DNA from: Meinhardsimonia xiamenensis
GTDB lineage: Bacteria; Pseudomonadota; Alphaproteobacteria; Rhodobacterales; Rhodobacteraceae
DNA: 64,000 nucleotides
Direction of reading: 5' to 3'
Assembly (NCBI RefSeq): GCF_900102905.1
Contig: NZ_FNFV01000002.1
Coordinates: 441,476-505,475 of the forward strand
Shown here: in pieces, positions 56,976 to 64,000 of the stretch
Numbering within the stretch: position 1 is the stretch's first letter
Layout: each line of letters starts with the position of its first letter
Notes under the pieces: model-generated
Databases searched by the model: none
Told to the model about the DNA's origin: nothing
Seen by the model: only the letters and a program-made list of their open reading frames with translations
Program-made: the position numbers and the translations under genes

Positions 56976-57563
56976 TCACGACTTGCCGTCAAGCTTTCCC
57001 TTCAGCGCCGCAAGGGCGGCGAAAGGATGGATCCTGGCGGGCTGCTCGGGGGTGCCTTCCGGCGCCCCGAAGGCCGCCTGGCCGAGCTCCGCGCCCGGCG
57101 CGCGCGGGAAGTCGGGCAGCGCCAGAGCCAGCGCCTCGGCCAGAATCGCTTCAAGATCGAGCATCTCCGACATGGCCTCTTCGTCGGTTTCGGCGGGCAT
57201 CTCGATTTCGGCAGCTGCAGGCTCGGGGGCGGGCTCGGCCCTGTAGAGGCGGGTGACCGGCTCGTCGATGCGTGTTGTCACCGGCTCAAGGCTCACGACA
57301 CAGGGCTGGACGACGGTGGCACCCAGCACGGCCTCGAGGCGCCAGTCGGCCGCGCCTTCGGGGATGAGGCGGCCGGCGAGTCGCAGTTTGCGCAGCCCCG
57401 TCAGGCCAAGCGCCTGCATCAGCCGCGCCCGGGTCTCGGCATCCGGTCGCAGCTCGAAGTCATGCGCCGTCTGCCGCGACAGCGTGGCGGGGCGGAAGCG
57501 CGCGGGAAGGCGCGGGGAAGGGTTGCGGGATTTCCCGGAAGAGGCGGCCATTGGCGGTTCCAT
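56976..57563 (-). CDS. DUF177 (YceD-family) protein
   Basis: A 195-residue protein of the YceD/DUF177 family, which is almost always encoded next to rpmF and is implicated in 23S rRNA metabolism or ribosome assembly. The segment GATVVQPCVVSLEPVTTRIDEPV contains the family's single C-x-x-S/T-L block; an acidic stretch (about 120-145) and HPFAALAALKGKL end the protein. The start may be 57563 or the better-spaced ATG at 57551. Confidence 0.88.
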   Translation of the reverse strand: MEPPMAASSGKSRNPSPRLPARFRPATLSRQTAHDFELRPDAETRARLMQALGLTGLRKLRLAGRLIPEGAADWRLEAVLGATVVQPCVVSLEPVTTRIDEPVTRLYRAEPAPEPAAAEIEMPAETDEEAMSEMLDLEAILAEALALALPDFPRAPGAELGQAAFGAPEGTPEQPARIHPFAALAALKGKLDGKS

Positions 57564-57630
57564 TCTTGAACAGGGGCCAGTCCTTCGTTAAGCGGATAGA
57601 GACAGGGGCAGCGGATGGCAAGGGGCCGGC

Positions 57631-58116
57631 ATGGAGCGCATCACCGACATGGAGGGTGGACGGTTCCGTGCCCGTGCGGCGCGCGCCGCGGTCATCGGCG
57701 CGCTGATCGCGCTGGTCGCCGCCTGCGCACCGATCGTGACGCGCCACGGCTATGTGCCCACCGACGAGGATCTGCAGGACATCGTGGTCGGCGTCGATAC
57801 CCGCGAGAGCGTTGCCTCGGCGGTGGGGCGACCCTCGGCAGCGGGCATCCTTTCCGACAGCGGGTGGTACTACGTCGAAAGCCGGTTCGAAACCCGCGGC
57901 TGGCGCGAACCCAGGGAAGTCGACCGCCAGGTGGTGGCGATCAGCTTCGATGACAGCGGCGTGGTGACCAATATCGAGCGCTTCGGGCTCGAGCGGGGCA
58001 GGGTGGTGGTCCTGTCGCGCCGGGTGACCGACTCCAACGTCAAGGGCATCGGCTTCCTGCAGCAGCTCATGGGCAACATCGGCCGCGTGACCGCCGATCA
58101 GCTGGTTGGCGACTGA
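57631..58116 (+). CDS. bamE: Outer membrane assembly lipoprotein BamE (SmpA/OmlA)
   Basis: A component of the BAM complex that inserts beta-barrel proteins into the outer membrane. The 161 residues contain an N-terminal signal with lipobox LVAAC (Cys at about residue 32), then the SmpA/OmlA domain: HGYVPTDEDL, VGVDTRESVASAVGRPS and WYYVESRFE. The ATG at 57631 follows AAGGGG. It diverges from the DUF177 gene and converges with msrB. Confidence 0.92.
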   Translation: MERITDMEGGRFRARAARAAVIGALIALVAACAPIVTRHGYVPTDEDLQDIVVGVDTRESVASAVGRPSAAGILSDSGWYYVESRFETRGWREPREVDRQVVAISFDDSGVVTNIERFGLERGRVVVLSRRVTDSNVKGIGFLQQLMGNIGRVTADQLVGD

Positions 58117-58126
58117 GCCGGGCGGC

Positions 58127-58531
58127 TCAGCCCTGAGCTTGCGGCGCGGGGCGGAACTCCAGCGCCACGCCATTGATGCAGTAGCGCAGCCCGGTGGGCG
58201 GCGGCCCGTCGGGAAAAACGTGACCGAGATGCGCGTCGCAGCGCGCGCAATGCACTTCCGTGCGGCGCATGAACCAGCTCCGGTCCTCCGCCTCGCCCAC
58301 GGCCTCGGGGTTGATCGGCTGAAAGAAGGAGGGCCAGCCGGTGCCCGAGTCGAACTTGTGCGCCTGATCGAAAAGCGCCGCCCCGCAGCAGACGCAATGA
58401 AAGGCGCCGGGCGTCTTCGGAAAGTCGTCGTGGGTGAAGGGCCGCTCCGTGGCGCGCCTGCGCGTCACCCGGTAGGCGAGGTCGGACAGCTGCGCGCGCC
58501 ACTCCTCATCGGTCTTGACGATCTTGTCCAT
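58127..58531 (-). CDS. msrB: Peptide-methionine (R)-S-oxide reductase MsrB
   Basis: Repairs methionine-R-sulfoxide in proteins. The 134 residues have structural-zinc cysteines C46/C49 and C95/C98, [24 protein letters not shown], and the catalytic Cys118 in RYCINGVAL. There is no signal peptide, so it is cytosolic. The ATG at 58531 begins [15 protein letters not shown], the usual start. The open frame upstream is not coding-like. Confidence 0.95.
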   Translation of the reverse strand: MDKIVKTDEEWRAQLSDLAYRVTRRRATERPFTHDDFPKTPGAFHCVCCGAALFDQAHKFDSGTGWPSFFQPINPEAVGEAEDRSWFMRRTEVHCARCDAHLGHVFPDGPPPTGLRYCINGVALEFRPAPQAQG

Positions 58532-58705
58532 GGCTGATCCTCCGTGTCCGCTCGGCAAATTCCGCGCCCTTGCGCCGAACGCCGCCATGGCCCCCGCCTT
58601 GTCGTGCGGGGCATGGCGCCGGAATCGCCGCGTCGGGCATCTTGTGTGCGCCGCTGGCGCTGGTGAATATCTAGCCGCCCCCGCGTCAACGCCAAGCCGC
58701 GAGCC

Positions 58706-59461
58706 ATGCCTATGCCACCCACGCTCCCCACACTGGAGAAAGGCCGCCTCGTGGCGCGCCTCGCCCGCTCGCGTGAAGAGGTGGCCGAGGCCCAGGCGTT
58801 GCGGGCGAGGCGCTTCCGCGCCGAGAGCGGCGCGCCCGGCGATGTCGACCGTTTCGACGATCTCTGCGCGCACCTTCTGGTCGAGGATCGGGTGGCGGGC
58901 GGGATTCTCGGTTGCGTGCGCCTGATGTTGATGGAGAGCGGCGCCGAGATCGGCTTGAGCTACTCATCGGAACATTATGATCTTTCGAGACTTTCGGCAT
59001 TTCCGGGCCGGATGATGGAAATCGGCCGGCTGTGCGCCGCGCCGGGGCTTGGCGAGGCTGATGCCGTCCGCGCGCTCCTCTGCGCGCTCACCCGGATCGT
59101 CGATGCGCATGGCGTGGAGATGATCTTCGGCTGCACGTCCTTCAGGGGCACGGATGCCGGCCGTTACCGCGATACCTTCGCGCTTCTGCGTGCCCACCTC
59201 GCGCCGCCCGCCTGGCGGCCCGGCGTCAAGGCGCCGCGCATCTTTCCCTTCGCCCGCTGCCTCACGCTCGAGCCCGATCGCGCCCGCGCGCTCAGAGCCA
59301 TGCCGCCGCTCCTGCGCAGTTATCTGGGCATGGGCGGCCGGGTCTCCGACCATGCGGTGGTGGACGAGGAGCTCGGCACGCTTCACGTCTTCACCGCCGT
59401 CGAGGTCGCTTCGATTCCGCCGGCGCGCAAGCGGGTGCTGCGCGCGGCCGCTGCCGGTTGA
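58706..59461 (+). CDS. olsB: L-ornithine N-alpha-acyltransferase OlsB
   Basis: A GNAT-fold acyltransferase of 251 residues that makes lyso-ornithine lipid from ornithine and 3-hydroxyacyl-ACP. Characteristic blocks are [27 protein letters not shown] (split across residues 32-58), [12 protein letters not shown], and [16 protein letters not shown]. The partner O-acyltransferase OlsA is not adjacent. Ornithine lipids are common in Rhodobacterales membranes. uup follows after 32 bases. Confidence 0.88.
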   Translation: MPMPPTLPTLEKGRLVARLARSREEVAEAQALRARRFRAESGAPGDVDRFDDLCAHLLVEDRVAGGILGCVRLMLMESGAEIGLSYSSEHYDLSRLSAFPGRMMEIGRLCAAPGLGEADAVRALLCALTRIVDAHGVEMIFGCTSFRGTDAGRYRDTFALLRAHLAPPAWRPGVKAPRIFPFARCLTLEPDRARALRAMPPLLRSYLGMGGRVSDHAVVDEELGTLHVFTAVEVASIPPARKRVLRAAAAG

Positions 59462-59493
59462 CGCCGGCCTGACGCCCGGCTAGCCCGCAGCCC

Positions 59494-61329
59494 ATGGCCA
59501 GCGCACCGCTTCTGCAGCTCTCCGACGTGTCCCTCGGCTTCGGCGGGAGGCCGCTCTTTGCCCATGTCGATCTTGTCATCCAGCCGGGCGACCGGCTTGC
59601 GCTCGTGGGGCGCAACGGCTCGGGCAAGTCGACGCTTCTGAAGGTGATCGCGGGACTCATCGAGCCCGATTCGGGCAGCCGCAGCGTCGCGCCGGGCGTG
59701 CGCGTGGGCTACATGGAGCAGGATCCCGATCTGACCGGCTTTGCCACGCTGGGTGAGTGGGCAGCAGCCGGGCTCGAGCCATCGGAGCGCTGGCGGCTGG
59801 AGGCCGCGGCCGGGGGGCTGAAGTTCGACCCTGCCACACCCTGCGCCTCGGCCTCGGGGGGCGAGCGACGACGGGCGGCGCTGGCCAGGCTTCTGGCGGG
59901 CGAGCCCGAGCTCATGCTGCTCGACGAGCCGACAAACCACCTTGATATCGAAGCAATACAATGGCTTGAGGATCGTCTTTCAACCACTCGCGCGGCGTGG
60001 GTGATGATCTCGCATGACCGGGCCATCCTCAATCATCTCAGCCGCGCGGTGCTCTGGCTTGACCGCGGCACGCTGCGCCGGCTCGACCAGGGCTTCGCCG
60101 CCTTCGAGGAATGGCGCGACAGGCTCTGGGCCGAAGAAGACGCCGCCGCGCACAAGCTCGACCGCCGCATCAAGGCGGAGGCGCGCTGGGCGGTCGAGGG
60201 CATCTCGGCGCGGCGGCGGCGCAATCAGGGGCGGCTCAGGCGGCTTCAGGAGATGCGAGCCGAGCGCGCCGCCCGCATCCGCCGCCAGGGCACGGCGGCC
60301 ATGGACTTCGAGGCGGGGCCGCGCTCGGGGCGCCGGGTGATAGAGGCGCGCGAGATTACAAAGCGTTACGGCGAGAAGGTGATCTTGGGTGAGCCCTTCT
60401 CGATCCGTATCATGCGGGGTGAGCGGGTGGCTTTCGTCGGGCCCAACGGCGTGGGCAAGACGACGCTTGTCAGAATGCTCATCGGCAAGGAGCCCCCCGA
60501 CACGGGCGAGGTGATCCTCGGCGAGGGGTTGCAGATGGCCATCTTCGACCAGAACCGCGCATCGCTCGACCCCGATGCCACGTTGTGGGAGAGCCTGACG
60601 GGCGACAAGGCCATGCGCGTGTCGGGCCGGTCCGATCAGGTGATGGTCCGCACCCAGCCCCGGCATGTGGTGAGCTACCTCAAGGATTTCCTCTTCACCG
60701 AGGAACAGGCGCGCCAGCCGGTGCGGGCGCTCTCGGGAGGGGAAAAGGCGCGGCTTCTGCTCGCCCGGATCATGGCGCAGCCGGCCAATCTTCTGGTGCT
60801 CGACGAGCCCACGAACGACCTCGACCTCGAGACGCTCGATCTTCTGCAGGAGCTTGTCGCCGATTTCGACGGCACCGTGCTGCTGGTCAGCCATGACCGC
60901 GACTTCATCGACCGCGTGGCCACGACCACGGTGGCGATGGAGGGCGACGGGCGCGCGACGATCTATGCCGGCGGCTGGTCGGACTACATCGCCCAGCGCG
61001 GTGAGCGGGGCGGGCGGCAGGAGAAGCCGAAGCAGAAAGCCGCGAAGCCGAAAGCCGCATCCGCCGAGAGTCGGCCCGCAAGGGCCGGGCGAGGCCTGAG
61101 CTTCACCGAGCGCCACCGGCTTGAGAAGCTGCCCGAGGAAATCGCGCGTCTCGAGGCGGAGATCAGCAAGCTTTCGGAGCTTCTCTCCGACCCCGAGCTC
61201 TATTCCCGCGATCCGCAGAAATTTGCCCGCGCCTCCGAGGCGCTGGCGGCGCGGCAGAAGGCATTGAGCGCGGCCGAGGAGGAATGGCTCGCGCTCGCCG
61301 AGAAGGCGGAGGCGGCCGGGGAGGACTGA
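59494..61329 (+). CDS. uup: ABC-F family ATPase Uup
   Basis: A soluble tandem ATP-binding protein of 611 residues. Two nucleotide-binding domains have Walker A motifs GRNGSGKST and GPNGVGKTT, signatures ASGGERRRAAL and LSGGEKARLLLARI, and Walker B motifs LLDEPTNHLD and VLDEPTNDLD. A basic linker leads to a C-terminal coiled coil (about 540-605) that binds DNA in Uup. ABC-F proteins act on ribosomes; Uup also limits replication-linked recombination and transposon excision. It has no membrane domain. It converges with the decarboxylase gene (3 bases). Confidence 0.93.
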   Translation: MASAPLLQLSDVSLGFGGRPLFAHVDLVIQPGDRLALVGRNGSGKSTLLKVIAGLIEPDSGSRSVAPGVRVGYMEQDPDLTGFATLGEWAAAGLEPSERWRLEAAAGGLKFDPATPCASASGGERRRAALARLLAGEPELMLLDEPTNHLDIEAIQWLEDRLSTTRAAWVMISHDRAILNHLSRAVLWLDRGTLRRLDQGFAAFEEWRDRLWAEEDAAAHKLDRRIKAEARWAVEGISARRRRNQGRLRRLQEMRAERAARIRRQGTAAMDFEAGPRSGRRVIEAREITKRYGEKVILGEPFSIRIMRGERVAFVGPNGVGKTTLVRMLIGKEPPDTGEVILGEGLQMAIFDQNRASLDPDATLWESLTGDKAMRVSGRSDQVMVRTQPRHVVSYLKDFLFTEEQARQPVRALSGGEKARLLLARIMAQPANLLVLDEPTNDLDLETLDLLQELVADFDGTVLLVSHDRDFIDRVATTTVAMEGDGRATIYAGGWSDYIAQRGERGGRQEKPKQKAAKPKAASAESRPARAGRGLSFTERHRLEKLPEEIARLEAEISKLSELLSDPELYSRDPQKFARASEALAARQKALSAAEEEWLALAEKAEAAGED

Positions 61330-61332
61330 GAC

Positions 61333-62718
61333 CTAGCCCGCGAGCTCGCGCAGCACTTCCGCGACGCACATCACATCCTCGCGCGTGCAGTCGAACTGGC
61401 CCACCTGCACGCGGATGACGTATTTGCCCACGTGCCGGGTCTGGGTGAGGAAGATGCGCCCGTCGTCGTTGATCCGCTCGAGAAGCGCCTCGGTCTCGGC
61501 GTCGCTGTCGCGGTAGCGGAAGGTGAAGAGCGAAAGCGAGGGCTGGGTGACGATCTGGAAGCCGGGGATCGCGGCGATCTCGCCGGCAAGCTCCCGCGCC
61601 CAGGCGACATGGTTGCGGATGCGCTCCCTCAGCCCTTCCAGCCCGTAGGCGCGCAGCACGAACCACAGCTTCAACGCGCGGAAGCGGCGGCCGAGCGGCA
61701 CCGTCCATTCGTTGAAGTTGGTGATCTCGTCGGCGCCCGGCGTTTCCAGATATTCGGGCCTGAGGCCGAGGGTGCGGATCTGCGGTGCGGGGTCGGCGAG
61801 GAACTGCACCGAGCAGTCGAACTGCGCGCCGAGCCATTTGTGCGGGTTGAAGACGATGGAATCGGCGCGGTTCACACCCTCCCAGAGCGGGCGGAACTCC
61901 GGGCAGATCATTGCCGAACCGGCCCAGGCGGCATCGACATGCACATAAAGGTCATGGGCCTTGGCCACGGCGACGCACTCGGCGATCCGGTCGAAGGCGC
62001 CCACCGAGGTGCCGCCGGCGCAGAGGATCAGCCCGGCGGGCAGGCGATTGTTCGATTTGTGCAAGCGAATCGTCTCGTCGAGCACGTCCGGGCGCATGGA
62101 CAGGCTCTCATCGGTTGCAATCTTGATGGTATTGTCCTGGCCGATGCCGGCGATCCGCGCCGCCTTGTCGATCGAGGAGTGGTTCTGATCGGAGGCGTAG
62201 ATGGTCAGCACCGGCGCGCCTGAGAGACCCTCTCGCAGCCCCGCCCAGCCGAGCGCGCGCTCGCGCATGGTCAGCACCGCCGAGAGGGTGGCGGTGGTGG
62301 CGCTGTCATGGATGGTGCCGGTGAAGTGCGGGGCAAGGCCCAGCGCCTCGCGCAGCCAGCCGATCATCACCTGTTCGATCTCGGTGGCCGCGGGCGCAGT
62401 CTGCCACAGAAGCGCATTGGCGGCCATGGCGTTGACGAGCTGCTCGGCCAGCATCGAGGCCGGGGCAGCATTGGCCGGAAAATAGGCGAAGAAGCGTGGA
62501 TGCTGCCAATGGGTCATGTTGTCCGGCACGATCGCCTCGAAATCGGCGAAGATGCGCTCCATCGGCTCGGGGGCCTCGGGCGGGTGGGCCGGCAGCCAGG
62601 CGCGCACCTCGCCGGGGCGGGTGCGGGCGCGCACCGGGCGCTCGCGCAAGGTGCTGTGGTAGTCATGCGCCCAGTCGGCGGCGCGTTTCGACCAGTGGCG
62701 CAGATCGTCGTGGTTCAT
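61333..62718 (-). CDS. Group II PLP-dependent amino acid decarboxylase (aromatic-L-amino-acid type)
   Basis: A 461-residue enzyme of the aromatic amino acid/glutamate/histidine decarboxylase family. It has HPRFFAYFPANA, LWQTAPAATEIEQ, SDQNHSSIDKAARIAG, VHVDAAWAGSA and the PLP-binding FNPHKWLGAQFDC (Lys294). The substrate is likely an aromatic amino acid such as tryptophan, tyrosine or DOPA, but this cannot be settled by motif. The start follows AGGAGCCAGGCG. It is unlinked to other amine genes here. Confidence 0.88.
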   Translation of the reverse strand: MNHDDLRHWSKRAADWAHDYHSTLRERPVRARTRPGEVRAWLPAHPPEAPEPMERIFADFEAIVPDNMTHWQHPRFFAYFPANAAPASMLAEQLVNAMAANALLWQTAPAATEIEQVMIGWLREALGLAPHFTGTIHDSATTATLSAVLTMRERALGWAGLREGLSGAPVLTIYASDQNHSSIDKAARIAGIGQDNTIKIATDESLSMRPDVLDETIRLHKSNNRLPAGLILCAGGTSVGAFDRIAECVAVAKAHDLYVHVDAAWAGSAMICPEFRPLWEGVNRADSIVFNPHKWLGAQFDCSVQFLADPAPQIRTLGLRPEYLETPGADEITNFNEWTVPLGRRFRALKLWFVLRAYGLEGLRERIRNHVAWARELAGEIAAIPGFQIVTQPSLSLFTFRYRDSDAETEALLERINDDGRIFLTQTRHVGKYVIRVQVGQFDCTREDVMCVAEVLRELAG

Positions 62719-62752
62719 CGCCTGGCTCCTGTGGCGGGGCCGGAGATTTCAT

Positions 62753-62770
62753 GCCTCCGGCGGGGGTATT
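62753..62770 (+). repeat. 18-bp intergenic motif, copy 2
   Basis: GCCTCCGGCGGGGGTATT is identical to the minus strand at 21611-21628. It lies in the 82-base gap between cimA and the decarboxylase gene, oriented against both. Confidence 0.7.
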
Positions 62771-62800
62771 TCGACCCAGGGTGAGGGGGCAGGGCGCAGC

Positions 62801-64000
62801 TCATGCGCCGTTCACGGGCGTGACGCCGTCGCGGATGAGCTTCCAGATGATGGCGTCAAGCAGCGCCTCGAAGCTTGCATCCACGATATTGGCCGAGAGC
62901 CCGACTGTGGACCAGCGCCGGCCCTGCCCGTCCTCGCTGTCGATGATGACGCGGGTCACCGCCTCGGTGCCTCCTTGCGTGATGCGCACCTTGAAGTCGA
63001 CAAGCCGCATGTCGTCGATCGCCGCCTGGTAGGGCCCGAGATCCTTGGCCAGCGCCTTGGCGAGCGCATTGACCGGGCCGCGGTCGGAGCCGGTCTCGTC
63101 AAGGCTTTCGGAGACCGACAGCATCTTCTCGTTGCCGATCTTCACCACCACCACCGCCTCGGAGAGGGTGACCATCCGGTTGTACTTGTTCTTGCGCCGC
63201 TCCACCGTCACCCGGTAGCGCTTGACCTCGAAGAAGCGGGGCAGGAGCCCCAGCTCCTCGCGCGCCAGGAGCTCGAAGCTCGCCTGCGCGGTGTCGTAGG
63301 AATAGCCCTGATCCTCGCGCTCCTTGACGCGGGCGAGGATGCGGGCAAGGGCGGGGTCGCCCTTTTCAACCTCGATGCCCATCTCTCGCAGCCGCTCGCG
63401 CAGGTTCGACTGGCCGGCCTGGTTGGACATCGGGATGATGCGGGTGTTGCCGACGGCGGCGGGGTCGATGTGCTCGTAAGTCGCGGGGTCCTTCAGGATC
63501 GCGCTCGCATGCAGCCCCGCCTTGTGGGCGAAGGCCGAGGCGCCGACGTAGGGTGCGGCCTTGTTCGGCACGCGGTTGAGGATGTCGTCGAGAAGCCGCG
63601 AGGCGTGGGTGAGCCCGGCAAGCGCCTCGGCCGTCACGCCCGTCTCGAAACGGCTGGCGTAGGGCTCCTTGAGGAGGAGCGTGGGGATCAGCGTGGTGAG
63701 GTTGGCGTTGCCGCAGCGCTCGCCAAGGCCGTTGAGCGTGCCCTGTATCTGGCGCGCCCCGGCATCGACCGCCGCAAGCGTGGCCGCCACCGCATTGCCG
63801 GTGTCGTCATGGGTGTGGATGCCGAGCCGCGCCCCGGGGATGCCCGCGGCGATGACCTCGGCGGTGATCTCGCCCACTTCTGCCGGAAGCGTGCCGCCAT
63901 TGGTGTCACACAGCACGATCCAGCGCGCGCCCGCCTCCAACGCGGCGGCGAGGCAGTCGAGCGCGTAAGCGGGGTTGGCCTTGTAGCCGTCGAAGAAATG
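62801..64000 (-). CDS. cimA: (R)-citramalate synthase CimA (partial, N-terminus outside window)
   Basis: Condenses pyruvate with acetyl-CoA to citramalate in an isoleucine pathway. The 399 visible residues run from within the TIM-barrel domain to the stop. DTNGGTLPAEV, HTHDDTGNAVA (metal-binding HxH), GLGERCGNANL and YVGASAFAHKAGLHASA are seen, then a C-terminal LeuA-type regulatory domain starting around the RYRVTVERR segment. The HKAGLHASA variant and length favour CimA over 2-isopropylmalate or homocitrate synthase. The frame is open to the window edge; about 140 residues are missing. Confidence 0.9.
   Translation of the reverse strand, partial: HFFDGYKANPAYALDCLAAALEAGARWIVLCDTNGGTLPAEVGEITAEVIAAGIPGARLGIHTHDDTGNAVAATLAAVDAGARQIQGTLNGLGERCGNANLTTLIPTLLLKEPYASRFETGVTAEALAGLTHASRLLDDILNRVPNKAAPYVGASAFAHKAGLHASAILKDPATYEHIDPAAVGNTRIIPMSNQAGQSNLRERLREMGIEVEKGDPALARILARVKEREDQGYSYDTAQASFELLAREELGLLPRFFEVKRYRVTVERRKNKYNRMVTLSEAVVVVKIGNEKMLSVSESLDETGSDRGPVNALAKALAKDLGPYQAAIDDMRLVDFKVRITQGGTEAVTRVIIDSEDGQGRRWSTVGLSANIVDASFEALLDAIIWKLIRDGVTPVNGA

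Overview
This window reads as a chromosomal segment of a high-GC alphaproteobacterium, most likely Rhodobacterales/Rhodobacteraceae. The evidence is the gene content and order (mraZ-rsmH-ftsL-ftsI-murE-murF-mraY-murD..ftsW-murG-murC; DUF177-rpmF-plsX-fabH-ihfA-merR-tRNA-Pro), a single-cysteine CTTA-type DksA, an iron-sulfur (CryB/PhrB-type) photolyase, a rhodobacterial Hint-domain protein, OlsB, DUF2927 and DUF1127 proteins. The genus cannot be fixed from the sequence alone. No phage, insertion sequence, integrase, CRISPR array or rRNA operon was seen; one tRNA (Pro, GGG) is present.

Layout. 1-1175: DUF1127 gene and a long mraZ leader holding three 10-bp-phased TGGRA repeats (candidate MraZ boxes) and a strong hairpin. 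1176-10601: first half of the division/cell-wall (dcw) cluster, mraZ to murD, densely overlapped. 10602-17814: a 7.2-kb non-dcw block: Hint protein, secreted glutathione peroxidase plus DUF3429 protein, a four-gene light/DNA-repair operon (class-I-like photolyase, a 50-residue DUF2256 protein, SDR, FeS photolyase) and a fasciclin protein. 17815-21566: ftsW, murG, murC; the cluster stops there, without murB, ddl, ftsQ, ftsA or ftsZ. 21567-30366: mixed metabolism: orphan iolB, secreted L,D-transpeptidase, DUF3445 oxygenase, two tandem DUF4261-like membrane paralogues of unknown role, and an AruI-like decarboxylase with a gamma-glutamyltransferase.

30370-32522 is a copper operon (CopZ, cytochrome c, multicopper oxidase) behind a CueR/HmrR-like operator. 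32523-36860: aminotransferase, HAD phosphatase, CorC-like transporter, metallophosphoesterase. 36928-41296: divergent katG/oxyR, with lipA overlapping oxyR. 41319-43789: diheme cytochrome, cytochrome c-prime and a divergent LysR regulator. 43779-49013: a leftward series with moxR AAA ATPase, DUF2927 lipoprotein, a 55-residue two-helix protein, a CoxE-like VWA protein, a membrane protein and DedA. 49199-52918: dksA, FAD monooxygenase, tpiA, dcd, tRNA-Pro. 52991-57563: lipid/ribosomal cluster (merR, ihfA, fabH, plsX, rpmF, DUF177). 57631-64000: bamE, msrB, olsB, uup, a group II decarboxylase and cimA, which runs off the window.

The recurring themes are envelope biogenesis (dcw, bamE, olsB, plsX/fabH, L,D-transpeptidase) and oxidative/light stress (photolyases, GPx, katG/oxyR, msrB, DksA). 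The least understood items are the DUF4261-like pair, the DUF2256-SDR-photolyase operon and the MoxR-VWA-DUF2927 series. Protein functions are inferred from motifs and remembered family features; no database search was run.
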